From Marinobacter sp. CHS3-4 (lineage in GTDB: Bacteria > Pseudomonadota > Gammaproteobacteria > Pseudomonadales > Oleiphilaceae), in assembly GCF_030053415.1 (NCBI RefSeq), contig NZ_JASGBJ010000001.1:372001-436000 (forward strand): DNA of 64,000 nucleotides, given 5' to 3'. Under the pieces are notes generated by a model. It had not been told where the DNA came from. It did not search any database and worked only from the letters and a program-made list of their open reading frames with translations. The translations under genes and the position numbers were made by a program. The first letter of the stretch is position 1. Each line of letters opens with the position of its first letter. Below, one piece after another: positions 36,429-44,799 of the stretch.

Positions 36429-37208
36429 ATGCCGGTGTTTGCTGCCAATCTGTCGATGCTGTTTACCGAAGTGGACTTTCCAGAACGTTTCAGGCTGGCG
36501 GCCGAGGCAGGTTTCAAGGGGGTGGAGTATCTGTTTCCTTACTCCTGGTCTCCGCACGAACTGAAGCAAGGGTTGGATGAAAATGGTCTGTCCCAGGTGC
36601 TGTTCAATCTGCCGCCGGGCAACTGGGATGCGGGTGAACGGGGCATCGCCTGTCTGCCAGAACGGAGGGAAGAATTCCGTGCAGGTGTGGATCAGGCCAT
36701 TCGCTACGCGAAGGCTCTGGATTGCCGGCAGCTGAACTGTCTGGCGGGTTTGCGTCCGCCTGAGCTGGATGAGTCGGAGGCCTGGAAGACGCTGGTATCG
36801 AATGTGGCATACGCTGCAGAGAAGCTGTCGGCAGAGGGAATCACTCTGTGCCTGGAGGCAATTAATTCCAGGGTGGATATGCCGCGCTTTTTCCTGGATA
36901 CCTCATCGAGGGTGATGCAAGTTATCGAAGAAGTGGATGCCGACAACGTAAAGCTTCAGTACGACATCTATCACATGCAAATCATGGAAGGGGACCTGAT
37001 CCGGACTCTGGAATGTCTGTTGCCGTGGATAGGGCACATTCAGTTTGCAGATAACCCGGGACGCCATGAGCCGGGCACCGGCGAGATTCATTTCCCGCGT
37101 GTGTTTGAGGCCCTCGATCGCATAGGGTACAAAGGTTGGGTGGGAGCCGAGTATCGTCCTTCCGGCACCACGGCCGACAGTCTGGGCTGGTTTCGAGCCG
37201 GGGTTTGA
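36429..37208 (+). CDS. hyi: Hydroxypyruvate isomerase family protein
   Basis: 259-residue TIM-barrel isomerase that would interconvert hydroxypyruvate and tartronate semialdehyde. Typical stretches are LSMLFTEVDFPERFRLAAEA, LCLEAINSRVDMPRFFLD and QYDIYHMQIMEGDL, and GHIQFADNPGRHEPGTGEI near the end. Cotranscribed with the upstream reductase. The family also contains OtnI and other isomerases, so the physiological substrate is inferred. Confidence 0.87.
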   Translation: MPVFAANLSMLFTEVDFPERFRLAAEAGFKGVEYLFPYSWSPHELKQGLDENGLSQVLFNLPPGNWDAGERGIACLPERREEFRAGVDQAIRYAKALDCRQLNCLAGLRPPELDESEAWKTLVSNVAYAAEKLSAEGITLCLEAINSRVDMPRFFLDTSSRVMQVIEEVDADNVKLQYDIYHMQIMEGDLIRTLECLLPWIGHIQFADNPGRHEPGTGEIHFPRVFEALDRIGYKGWVGAEYRPSGTTADSLGWFRAGV

Positions 37209-37311
37209 CCGTCGTCTTTGGCGACACCCTCTTACAAGATCGTAACTGGCCGGAGCACGGGCATGCTCGTACCCTAGCCGTTAATGTAATCCGCTATCAG
37301 GAGGAATTCCG

Positions 37312-37992
37312 GTGAAAGCGCTGGTCATAGAAGACGATCAAGATGTGGCGAACTATCTCCTCAAAGGGTTGAAAGAATCCGATTTCGTCGTGGATCACGC
37401 GGCGGACGGCAAAGACGGCATGATGATGGCCGCCAGTGAAGACTACGACATCATGATCGTGGATCGCATGCTGCCTGGCATGGACGGCTTGGCGATCATC
37501 AAGACCGTACGGGCGACCGGAAATCAGGTGCCGGTGTTGATCCTGAGTGCGCTGGGCGATGTGGACGACCGCGTCGAAGGCCTGCGTGGCGGTGGCGATG
37601 ATTACCTTACGAAGCCATTTTCATTCACCGAGCTGCTGGCTCGGATCGAATCACTGGTTCGCCGTAATCGTCAGTCGGCAGAAACGGAAACCGTTCTGCA
37701 TGTGGCGGATCTGGAAATGGATCTGCTGGCCCGAACGGTCAAACGGGCTGGCCAGAACATCGACGTTCAGCCCCGTGAGTTCCGGCTGCTGGAATATCTC
37801 ATGCGCAATGCCGGTCAGGTGGTTACCCGCACCATGCTGTTGGAGAAAGTCTGGGATTATCATTTCGACCCGCAAACCAATGTCATTGATGTTCACATCA
37901 GTCGTCTGCGGGCAAAGATCGACAAGGAATTCGATACACCCCTGCTGCAGACCATCCGGGGTGCAGGATACATGCTGCGTGAAACTGCTTAG
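37312..37992 (+). CDS. OmpR/PhoB-family response regulator
   Basis: 226 residues: receiver domain with Asp51 (MIVDRMLPGMDG) and Lys101-type KPFSF, then a winged-helix DNA-binding domain (LLEYLMRNAGQVVTRTMLLE ... VIDVHISRLRAKI). Start GTG at 37312 after GGAGGAATT. It overlaps the kinase gene by 14 bp. The signal is unknown; kinases of this class often sense metals, cationic peptides or quinones. Confidence 0.93.
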   Translation: MKALVIEDDQDVANYLLKGLKESDFVVDHAADGKDGMMMAASEDYDIMIVDRMLPGMDGLAIIKTVRATGNQVPVLILSALGDVDDRVEGLRGGGDDYLTKPFSFTELLARIESLVRRNRQSAETETVLHVADLEMDLLARTVKRAGQNIDVQPREFRLLEYLMRNAGQVVTRTMLLEKVWDYHFDPQTNVIDVHISRLRAKIDKEFDTPLLQTIRGAGYMLRETA

Positions 37993-39454
37993 TCAGCTAA
38001 GAACGTCTTCGTTCCAGCTTGCCCTGCTCTACATGGTGGTGTTTGCCACCTCGGTATTCTTGCTACTGGCGTTCATCTACTGGCGCACGGCCGGCTTCAT
38101 GACCGCCCAGACTGATGAAACCATCGAAGCCGAAATTGCCGGCCTGGCAGAGCAGTACCGGGGCAGTGGCATCAACGGGCTTATCTCGATCATTCGTGAG
38201 CGAGTCGCCCGTGATCCAAACGCAAAATCTATCTATCTGCTGACCACTGACGACTTTCTGAAACTGGCCGGGAACATTGAAACCTGGCCAGAAGGTTCCC
38301 GGTCAGAAAGCGGCTGGATCAACTTTACCCTCAATGATTCGGTAGGCTGGAGCGGACCGGAACGGCTGGCGCGCGCCCGCATTTTCGAGGTTCAGGGCGG
38401 CTTGCGATTGCTGGTTGGCCGGGACGTGGACGAGTTGACCAACCTTAAACGGCTGATTGAAGGCGCCATCAACTGGGGCATGGGTATTACTCTTGCGCTG
38501 GCCTTGCTGGGCGGGTTCTTAATGAGCCGAAGTACCACCCGACGTATCGAGGTAATCAATAACACGTCACGTCGAATCATGAACGGACACCTGTCGCTGC
38601 GCATACCTACTCGGGGTACCGACGACGACTTTGATCAGTTGGCGGAAAACCTCAACCAAATGCTGGATCGCATTGTGTATCTGATGGAGGGCATCCGGCA
38701 CGTGTCTGACAGTATTGCCCACGACCTGCGAACGCCGCTGACTCGCCTGCGCAATCAGCTTGAAAGCACTCTGATGTCGGTGGACAACGACGAAGCCAGG
38801 GATCAGGCCGCCAAAGCCGTCGCCGAAGCAGACCAGCTACTGTCCACTTTCAATGCCTTGCTCCGAATTGCGCGCCTGGAAACCCGCGGCAACAGCGCGG
38901 ATATGAAACCGGTATCGCTGGGCGAGTTGGTCGCTGATGCGTGTGAATTGTATGAAGCCGTTGCCGAAGATAAAGAGCAGAATTTTGAGCATTCTGTGGA
39001 CAGTGAGGTATCCATTGAGGGTGATCGGGACCTGCTGTTCCAGATGGTCAGCAATCTGATCGATAACGCCATCAAATACACGCCAGAGCATGGCCAGATT
39101 CGGGTGGAAGTCCGGAAAGAGGGTAACGATGCCGTGTTCGAGGTGGGCGACAGTGGTATCGGCATACCGGACGATGAAAAAGATCAGGTGTTCCAGCGTT
39201 TCTACCGGGTCGGTAAAAGTCGATCAATGCCGGGGAATGGTCTGGGTCTGAGTCTTGTGAGTGCCGTGGCGGAAATTCATCAGGGCACGATTCGTCTCAG
39301 TGATCATCACGAAAACGCAGAGTACCCGGGGCTGAAAGTGACCATCAGCATGCCAGCATACGCGCCGGGCCGGAAGCGCCTGAAAGATACTCAGACCTTG
39401 CCGGCCGGAGAGCCCGGAGAGCAGACCTCTCCGGGTGAACTCAAGAGCCTCTGA
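37979..39454 (+). CDS. Sensor histidine kinase
   Basis: 491 residues. An N-terminal membrane segment (about 11-32), a periplasmic domain, a second segment near 165-185, HAMP, then the H-box VSDSIAHDLRTPLTRLR, N-box NLIDNAIKYTPEHG, and G-boxes GDSGIGIPDDEKD and GNGLGLSLVSAV. The start is GTG at 37979, inside the regulator stop; an ORF extending to 37547 is antisense-like and overlaps the whole regulator, so it was not used. Partner of the upstream regulator. Confidence 0.93.
   Translation: MKLLSQLRTSSFQLALLYMVVFATSVFLLLAFIYWRTAGFMTAQTDETIEAEIAGLAEQYRGSGINGLISIIRERVARDPNAKSIYLLTTDDFLKLAGNIETWPEGSRSESGWINFTLNDSVGWSGPERLARARIFEVQGGLRLLVGRDVDELTNLKRLIEGAINWGMGITLALALLGGFLMSRSTTRRIEVINNTSRRIMNGHLSLRIPTRGTDDDFDQLAENLNQMLDRIVYLMEGIRHVSDSIAHDLRTPLTRLRNQLESTLMSVDNDEARDQAAKAVAEADQLLSTFNALLRIARLETRGNSADMKPVSLGELVADACELYEAVAEDKEQNFEHSVDSEVSIEGDRDLLFQMVSNLIDNAIKYTPEHGQIRVEVRKEGNDAVFEVGDSGIGIPDDEKDQVFQRFYRVGKSRSMPGNGLGLSLVSAVAEIHQGTIRLSDHHENAEYPGLKVTISMPAYAPGRKRLKDTQTLPAGEPGEQTSPGELKSL
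39413..39435. terminator. Hairpin at the end of the kinase gene
   Basis: CCCGGAGAG-CAGAC-CTCTCCGGG, perfect 9-bp arms, within the last 42 bp of the kinase coding sequence. It could protect the 3' end or terminate the converging gene at 39468; there is no T-run. Confidence 0.4.
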
Positions 39455-39467
39455 TTCGCGAGCCGGA

Positions 39468-39755
39468 TCAGTTGCTGGAAACGCCGCGGAACTGGTTGAT
39501 GCGACTGACGATTGGCTTGACCAGTGGGTCGGTGCGGGTTTCGATGGCAGTCAGTACGCCTTCGATCTGTGAACGACGACGGTTGAACTTGGCTTGTAGG
39601 CTGTCCCACTCACCTTCCAGATGCTTCTGTTCCAGCATGACGAACGCCGCCAGGTTGTGACGGTTGATCTTGCCGGTGATGCCATACTGGTCAAGCTGAA
39701 AGCCGATGCGGTCGAGGCCGTTCAAAGCGGTATTGAGCAATTGTTGAGTGTTCAT
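39468..39755 (-). CDS. Conserved hypothetical protein
   Basis: 95 residues, helical and without membrane segments: NTQQLLNTALNGLDRIGFQL, then HLEGEWDSLQAKFNRRRSQ and TDPLVKPIVSRINQFRGVS. Coiled-coil character is possible. No recognised family. I chose the ATG at 39755 because GGGGA precedes it; a longer start exists. Converges with the kinase gene. Confidence 0.6.
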   Translation of the reverse strand: MNTQQLLNTALNGLDRIGFQLDQYGITGKINRHNLAAFVMLEQKHLEGEWDSLQAKFNRRRSQIEGVLTAIETRTDPLVKPIVSRINQFRGVSSN

Positions 39756-39889
39756 CAGTATCCCCATTTCAAAGTGACACGGTAGTGTTGCGTTATTTGG
39801 CGGCAATTTACTGCGGAACTCTAGGGTGCGCAACCTAATTAGGCTCTGACGAAACGGTAACCTCGGCGCCATACCTGGGTAAGGTGGCC

Positions 39890-39899
39890 TGTGCATAAT
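39890..39899 (+). promoter_or_regulatory. Possible extended -10 promoter upstream of greB
   Basis: TGTGCATAAT resembles an extended -10 element. No good -35 was found. Transcription from here would give a leader of about 110 nt to greB, most of it ending at a terminator. Confidence 0.35.
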
Positions 39900-39913
39900 G
39901 GTAATCAAGGCGG

Positions 39914-39987
39914 CAAGGGAGCGCTTTCCCCCTTGTGTCTTCCTCCAGCACAGCGCTAGCTTTACCCCGTATCAACGGGGTTTTTTT
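39914..39987 (+). ncRNA. greB leader with an internal intrinsic terminator (possible small RNA)
   Basis: The leader holds a first hairpin CAAGGG (39914-39919) with CCCTTG (39930-39935), then an intrinsic terminator CCCCGT (39965-39970) with ACGGGG (39975-39980) and seven T (39981-39987), all upstream of greB at 40010. Nothing else is on this strand upstream that needs terminating. A short leader RNA, or attenuation of greB, is a plausible reading; not demonstrated. Confidence 0.5.
39965..39987 (+). terminator. Intrinsic terminator in the greB leader
   Basis: A 6-bp GC-rich stem with a 4-nt loop followed by seven T, 22 bp before the greB ATG. Confidence 0.85.
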
Positions 39988-40009
39988 ATGTCCCAAAGAA
40001 AGACGAACT

Positions 40010-40504
40010 ATGGCCAGAACACGCTACATTACTGCTGAAGGCGAACAGGCTCTGCGCGAAGAGCTGCGCTTCCTTTGGAAAGAAAAGCGCCCGGAAGTCA
40101 CCCAGGCTGTGCGAGAGGCTGCGGCATTGGGAGATCGTTCCGAAAATGCCGAGTATATCTACGGCAAGAAGCAATTGCGGGAAATTGACCGTAGGGTTCG
40201 TTTTCTCACCAAGCGTCTGGACGAACTGACGGTGGTTGATCGGTTGCCCGACGATCGTGACAAGGTGTTCTTTGGTGCCTGGGTGACAATTGAAAACGAA
40301 GATGGCGCGGTACATACATATCGGTTAGTGGGGCCAGACGAATTCGATCTTTCTCGTGGATATCTCAGCATTGACTCGCCCATGGCCCGAGCCTTACTCG
40401 GTAAACGGATTGACGATGAAGTGAGTGTTCGGACGCCTGAAGGGTTCAGGCAGACCGTCATTATTGATATCCGTTATGACACACCGCCCGTAGGGGCCGT
40501 GTGA
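40010..40504 (+). CDS. greB: GreB, transcript cleavage factor
   Basis: 164 residues. RYITAEGEQALREELRFLWK and EAAALGDRSENAEYIYGKKQ match the N-terminal coiled coil with its acidic tip (GDRSENAEY), and the C-terminal FKBP-like domain has SPMARALLGKRIDDEVSVRTP. GreB reactivates backtracked RNA polymerase. Annotated from the ATG at 40010, not from the upstream in-frame ATG at 39935, which would run through the leader terminator. Confidence 0.94.
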   Translation: MARTRYITAEGEQALREELRFLWKEKRPEVTQAVREAAALGDRSENAEYIYGKKQLREIDRRVRFLTKRLDELTVVDRLPDDRDKVFFGAWVTIENEDGAVHTYRLVGPDEFDLSRGYLSIDSPMARALLGKRIDDEVSVRTPEGFRQTVIIDIRYDTPPVGAV

Positions 40505-40718
40505 TTGATTTCTGATCGCTTTTTCGCCATTTAACGCCCCCTTTTGTTCCCTTCCTCACACCGAGTGACTAGTGAGGAGTGTCACAATTCTGGCTATAGA
40601 ACAGGTTTTCGGCGGAAATTGACGCTAAACTGATCAAAAATTGTCAGCCTGATAGGTAGTCATGTACATGTCAGACATGGAAGTACAGGCACGACAGGGA
40701 AAAAATAAGGCAAGTGTC

Positions 40719-41168
40719 ATGGGCGGATTCGAAACAGTCAGAATATCAATCGGTTTGGCAGCGGCGGTGGTGGCGTTGTCGCCATTCGTGGTTGCACAGA
40801 CCAGTGAAAATGCAGTCGAAGGTGGTGCGTTCACTTACGAAGAACGGACGACCATCGATACCATTCCATTCCGGTCTCTGGAAGAAGAGTCTCTGGCCAA
40901 CACGGTCATTGAGGGCGGCCTTGAAGCACCAGCGGCGGGTGTGCCAGTGCGACCAAGAACGGAGGAGGACTTTTATCTGGATCCTCTTGCCTTGCAGCCA
41001 AGAGACAGGCGCACGGACCTAGGCCGCACGGAAATCCCGGTGGAATTCAATTTCAGTAACCCAAAAATCATTCCCGGCCAGACTCGCGGCAATACCTATC
41101 AGATTATCCCGCAGGTTCAGTCCAATCGCACCTACGAAACTTTCAACGCGAATACTACGACGCGCTGA
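40719..41168 (+). CDS. Predicted secreted protein, function unknown
   Basis: 149 residues if started at 40719, where a signal peptide (VRISIGLAAAVVALSPFVVAQ) directly follows; the longer starts at 40662 and 40677 precede it by 14-19 extra residues. The mature part is acidic with a repeated Thr/Glu/Ile pattern and ends in an Asn/Gln-rich tail (QSNRTYETFNANTTT). No recognised domain. Converges with the next gene. Confidence 0.6.
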   Translation: MGGFETVRISIGLAAAVVALSPFVVAQTSENAVEGGAFTYEERTTIDTIPFRSLEEESLANTVIEGGLEAPAAGVPVRPRTEEDFYLDPLALQPRDRRTDLGRTEIPVEFNFSNPKIIPGQTRGNTYQIIPQVQSNRTYETFNANTTTR

Positions 41169-41188
41169 TTGCGCGAGTGGGTCTGGGA

Positions 41189-41500
41189 TCAGGCAGCAAC
41201 AAAACCACCTGCTTTCTGGGAATCGAGCACTTCGGCATAGAGAAAGGCCAGCGCCTGCCTGGCCTGATTCAGCCTTGCCCTGGAAACCTGCATCTGTGAT
41301 GTCAGGTAATCGAGAAATACCTGTTGATCCTGTGATTCCAGTAGTGCCGGATCTTTCAGGTCGTGAAAGAGCACAAAACGTGAAATCCAGTGAAGGTAGG
41401 TCTGTTCTGATCGTTGATTAAGCTGGTGTTGTTTCGTGGCGGTGGTGACACGATCAACAAGCCCTGGCTGGGAATGCTCCAACGCCTGGGAAATCTCCAT
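41189..41500 (-). CDS. Solitary SAM-like integrase N-terminal domain protein
   Basis: 103 residues matching only the core-binding (SAM-like) domain that precedes the catalytic domain of tyrosine recombinases: RSEQTYLHWISRFVLFHD, SQDQQVFLDYLTSQMQVSRA, and LNQARQALAFLYAEVL. No catalytic Arg/His/Tyr domain follows; the stop is clear. It is complete, not truncated by the window. Could be a DNA-binding remnant or a small regulator. Confidence 0.7.
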   Translation of the reverse strand: MEISQALEHSQPGLVDRVTTATKQHQLNQRSEQTYLHWISRFVLFHDLKDPALLESQDQQVFLDYLTSQMQVSRARLNQARQALAFLYAEVLDSQKAGGFVAA

Positions 41501-41590
41501 GAGTTACGTCTTCCATCTGATTTATTGTTGTTATGGTGCGCGCATCTTATGACAAACGTTTTACCGCCGCAAAATGAAATTCAGATTATT

Positions 41591-41622
41591 TGCGCAGCCT
41601 GAAAGACTGGATTCAGGCTGCG
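41591..41622 (-). terminator. Terminator hairpin after the acyl-CoA-binding protein gene
   Basis: GCGCAGCCTGAA-8-TTCAGGCTGCGC, perfect 12-bp arms; AT-rich after the stem on the minus strand (AAATAATC). Shares the CAGCCTGAA core with the hairpin at 27622-27650. Confidence 0.8.
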
Positions 41623-41641
41623 CCAGTTTCGATTGCTCTGG

Positions 41642-41902
41642 TTACTTGAGGGCGTTCAGCTTGTCGATGTATTTCTGCATCGCTTCTTCAGAGGAAGTGC
41701 CTTCCAGATCCGCCCAGGCGTCGTATTTGGCGCGGTTCACGAAGTCCATCATGCCCGGACGCTTGCCGCTAACGTCACCCGCAGTGGCCTGCTTGTACAG
41801 GGCATAGAATTCCAGCTTCATCTCATTGGACGGCTGAAAGTCGCCTTCGGCGTTCTGGATGTAATTGACCGCTTCGTCAAACTGGGTTTTCAGGTCGCTC
41901 AT
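41642..41902 (-). CDS. Acyl-CoA-binding protein
   Basis: 86 residues, the standard length of an ACBP. MSDLKTQFDEAVNYIQNAEG, KLEFYALYKQATAGDVSG and GMMDFVNRAKYDAWADLEG match the four-helix bundle, including the Lys and Tyr residues (FYALYKQAT and KYDAW) that contact the acyl-CoA. The family is typical of eukaryotes and found in a minority of bacteria. It probably buffers long-chain acyl-CoA in a lipid-storing or hydrocarbon-using organism. Confidence 0.93.
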   Translation of the reverse strand: MSDLKTQFDEAVNYIQNAEGDFQPSNEMKLEFYALYKQATAGDVSGKRPGMMDFVNRAKYDAWADLEGTSSEEAMQKYIDKLNALK

Positions 41903-42065
41903 GTCAGGTTCCTTTTATAGACAATGAATCCGTAAAACACGGTGGCCAGAGAGTATAGCCAGACTCAGGACGGTCGTCATTGTCTCGGGGTTCCGTTTTC
42001 GCCGTTCAATTGCCGGGTCGGATGGGGTATCTTGCGCATCCAGTATCTGAATCAGGAGAACACTT

Positions 42066-42557
42066 ATGCCTGCCACCAACCAGCTGGCCGGAATTGTATC
42101 CAAGATCAATCGGCTCCCGGAATTCGCCAGGCCCAAGGCACTGTCATTGTTCTTTGGCAAAGCCGTCCCATTCACCGGAACAGTCGGCATTCGGATTGAG
42201 CAATTGAATCAGGAACGCTGTGTGATATCCCTGGCCAACAAACGCCGGGTGCAAAATCACATCAAGGGGGTTCATGCGGTTGGTTCGCTGCTGCTGGCAG
42301 AATCGGCCACCGGTTTTCTGGTAGGCCTGAACGTGCCGGATGACAAAATTCCCGTGATCAAGACGGTTCACGCCGAGTATACCCGCCGCGCCAAGGGCGA
42401 TATGACCGTGGAAGCCCATCTGACCAATGCCCAGCGCCAGAGAATGTTGACCGAAGAGAAAGGCGATGTCTCAGTGCCTGTCACCATCCGTGACAGCGAA
42501 GACAAAGAGCCCATCGAGATCGAAATGATCTGGGCCTGGACGCCAAAACGTCGATAG
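42066..42557 (+). CDS. Hotdog-fold DUF4442 domain protein
   Basis: 163 residues resembling PaaI/DUF4442 thioesterase-fold proteins: VPFTGTVGIRIEQLNQERCV, NHIKGVHAVGSLLLAESATG and VKTVHAEYTRRAKGDMTVEA patterns. Function may be hydrolysis or binding of an acyl-thioester; no catalytic residue is certain. It is the last housekeeping gene before the type VI cluster. Confidence 0.78.
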   Translation: MPATNQLAGIVSKINRLPEFARPKALSLFFGKAVPFTGTVGIRIEQLNQERCVISLANKRRVQNHIKGVHAVGSLLLAESATGFLVGLNVPDDKIPVIKTVHAEYTRRAKGDMTVEAHLTNAQRQRMLTEEKGDVSVPVTIRDSEDKEPIEIEMIWAWTPKRR

Positions 42558-42736
42558 GTTAGCAAAATTTCGCCTCGGGTCTTTTTTTGCCCGGGGCTGG
42601 CCATTCTTTGCTTGAGTGATGTCAGATTCCTGTGTAGAGTTTGCGGCGTAACGTGCCAGGAGGGTGCGTTCAAAGGGATGTAACACCGCAAGCCGCAGCG
42701 CTTGCACATGGACGAACAGAGCAAAGGAAGCCCCGC

Positions 42737-43237
42737 ATGTCTTCAAAAGACGGTTCCGTCGCGCCGAAAGAGCGCATCAATATCAAGTATGTCCCCGCCA
42801 CCGGTGATCAGCAGGCAGAAACTGAACTGCCTCTGAAGATGTTCGTGGTTGGTGATTTCAAGGGACAGCCTGAAGAAACTCCCATCGAAGAACGCAAGGC
42901 CATTTCTGTCGACAAGAACAACTTCCGTTCTGTGATGTCAGAAGCCGGTCTGAGCCTCTCAACGACGGTCACCAACAAGCTGGAAGATGACGCCGACGAC
43001 CTGCCGGTCAATCTCGAATTCCAGACTCTGGATGACTTTTCCCCGGACAGCATCTCCCGCCAGGTGCCAGAGCTGAAGAAGCTGATTGAGCTTCGTGAAG
43101 CGCTGGTCGCTTTGAAAGGACCGCTGGGCAATGTGCCCTCCTTCCGCTCCAAACTTCAGGAGCTGCTGGACAGCGACGACGCCCGCGACAAGCTCCTGAA
43201 AGAGCTGGAACTGGCCACGGACGAAAGCGGCGAATAA
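42737..43237 (+). CDS. tssB: TssB/VipA, type VI sheath small subunit
   Basis: 166 residues: SVAPKERINIKYVP then LPLKMFVVGDFKGQPEETPI, and SISRQVPELKKLIELREALV match the VipA fold. It pairs with TssC to build the contractile sheath. The ATG at 42737 (MSSKDGSV) is preceded by AAGGAAG; an upstream in-frame start is not family-like. First gene of the cluster. The 180-bp upstream gap is T-rich and holds an imperfect hairpin; no convincing sigma-54 promoter was found. Confidence 0.96.
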   Translation: MSSKDGSVAPKERINIKYVPATGDQQAETELPLKMFVVGDFKGQPEETPIEERKAISVDKNNFRSVMSEAGLSLSTTVTNKLEDDADDLPVNLEFQTLDDFSPDSISRQVPELKKLIELREALVALKGPLGNVPSFRSKLQELLDSDDARDKLLKELELATDESGE

Positions 43238-43314
43238 TCCGGGTTCTTTGTCCAAACTCTGCCATTGAAGGCAGATTCTCACTTTGTGATTAAAACGTAC
43301 TGAAGGGATGTGGT

Positions 43315-44796
43315 ATGTCTGATACTGCTGAGCAGCAAAGCGCTGCTTCCGAATCTGTTGCCGAAGGGTCGTTGCTCGACCAGGTCATGGCCAACAGCCG
43401 TATGGCGCCGGCCGATGAAGGCTACGACGTGGCTCGTCGGGGTGTGGCAACGTTTATCTCCAACCTGCTGAAAAGCGACGAGAAAGGCCAGCCGGTCAAC
43501 AAGGCGCTGGTAGACCAGATGGTGGTTGAGCTGGATCGCAAGATCAGCGCCCAGATGGATGAGATTCTGCACGCGCCCAAGCTGCAGGAACTGGAATCTT
43601 CCTGGCGTGGCCTGAAGCTGATGGTTGACCGCACGGATTTCCGCGAGAACATCAAGGTGGACATCCTGCACGCCACCAAAACCGAACTGCTGGAAGACTT
43701 CGAGTTTGCGCCGGACGTCACCCAGACTGGTTTCTACAAGCACATTTACTCCACCGAATACGGCCAGTTTGGCGGCGAGCCGGTTGGCGCTGTGGTGGGC
43801 AATTACGCCTTCACCCCGTCCACGCCGGACATGAAGCTGCTGCAGTACGTGTCCTCTGTCGGGGCGATGGCCCACGCGCCGTTCCTGTCTTCCGTCGCAC
43901 CAACTTTCTTCGGCGTCGACAGCTATCAGGAGCTGCCTGCCATCAAGGAGCTGAGCGCGGTTTTCGAAGGGCCGAAATACGCCAAATGGCGCTCACTGCG
44001 TGAGTCCGAAGACGCCCGCTACCTGGGCCTGACGTCTCCAAGGTTCCTGCTGCGAGTGCCTTACGACCCCACCGAAAATCCGGTGCGCAGCTTCAACTAC
44101 AAGGAAGACGTCTCCGGCGATCACGAGCACTACCTGTGGGGCAACACTGCGTATTTGCTGGCCACGCGACTGACCGAAAGCTTCGCCAAGTACCGCTGGT
44201 GCCCGAACATCATCGGCCCGCAGAGCGGTGGTGCGGTGGAAGACCTGCCGGTCCACACCTTTGAATCCTTCGGCCAGCTGGAAGCCAAGATTCCGACCGA
44301 AGTGCTGATCACGGACCGTCGCGAATACGAAATGGCGGACGAAGGGTTTATCTCTCTGACTATGCGCAAGGGCAGCGATAACGCGGCCTTCTTCTCCGCG
44401 AACTCGGTGCAGAAGCCCAAGCAGTTCCCGAACACCAAGGAAGGCAAGGAAGCGGAAACCAACTACAAGTTGGGTACGCAGCTGCCTTACATGATGATCG
44501 TGAACCGCCTGGCGCACTACATCAAAGTGCTGCAGCGTGAGCAGATCGGTTCCTGGAAAGAACGCCAGGACCTGGAGCGTGAGCTCAACACCTGGATTCG
44601 CCAGTACGTGGCTGATCAGGAAAACCCACCAGCCGACGTACGCAGCCGCCGCCCGCTCCGGGCTGCCCAGGTTACGGTTTCCGACGTGGAAGGCGATCCG
44701 GGCTGGTACTCCGTTTCACTGGCGGTTCGTCCGCACTTCAAGTACATGGGTGCGAACTTCGAGCTGTCACTGGTTGGCCGACTGGACAAGGATTAA
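43315..44796 (+). CDS. tssC: TssC/VipB, type VI sheath large subunit
   Basis: 493 residues, typical length. LDQVMANSRMAPADEGYDVA at the N-terminus, HAPKLQELESSWRGLKLMVD, FLSSVAPTFFGVDSYQELP, and VLITDRREYEMADEGFISL are classic VipB stretches. With TssB it forms the sheath that contracts to fire the tube. AAGGGA precedes the ATG. A weak TCTGCC/GGCAGA hairpin lies in the 77-bp gap after tssB and could help set the ratio of the two. Confidence 0.97.
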   Translation: MSDTAEQQSAASESVAEGSLLDQVMANSRMAPADEGYDVARRGVATFISNLLKSDEKGQPVNKALVDQMVVELDRKISAQMDEILHAPKLQELESSWRGLKLMVDRTDFRENIKVDILHATKTELLEDFEFAPDVTQTGFYKHIYSTEYGQFGGEPVGAVVGNYAFTPSTPDMKLLQYVSSVGAMAHAPFLSSVAPTFFGVDSYQELPAIKELSAVFEGPKYAKWRSLRESEDARYLGLTSPRFLLRVPYDPTENPVRSFNYKEDVSGDHEHYLWGNTAYLLATRLTESFAKYRWCPNIIGPQSGGAVEDLPVHTFESFGQLEAKIPTEVLITDRREYEMADEGFISLTMRKGSDNAAFFSANSVQKPKQFPNTKEGKEAETNYKLGTQLPYMMIVNRLAHYIKVLQREQIGSWKERQDLERELNTWIRQYVADQENPPADVRSRRPLRAAQVTVSDVEGDPGWYSVSLAVRPHFKYMGANFELSLVGRLDKD

Positions 44797-44799
44797 TCC

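Noticed and set aside
41189..41500. Prophage or integron remnant
   Set aside because: Only a short integrase-like N-terminal domain is present; no other phage, attachment-site or cassette structure was seen nearby.
42570..42615. Possible sigma-54 promoter before tssB
   Set aside because: A GG-N10-GC pair exists in a T-rich stretch, but the -24 side does not match TGGCAC, and a second candidate has the wrong spacing by one.
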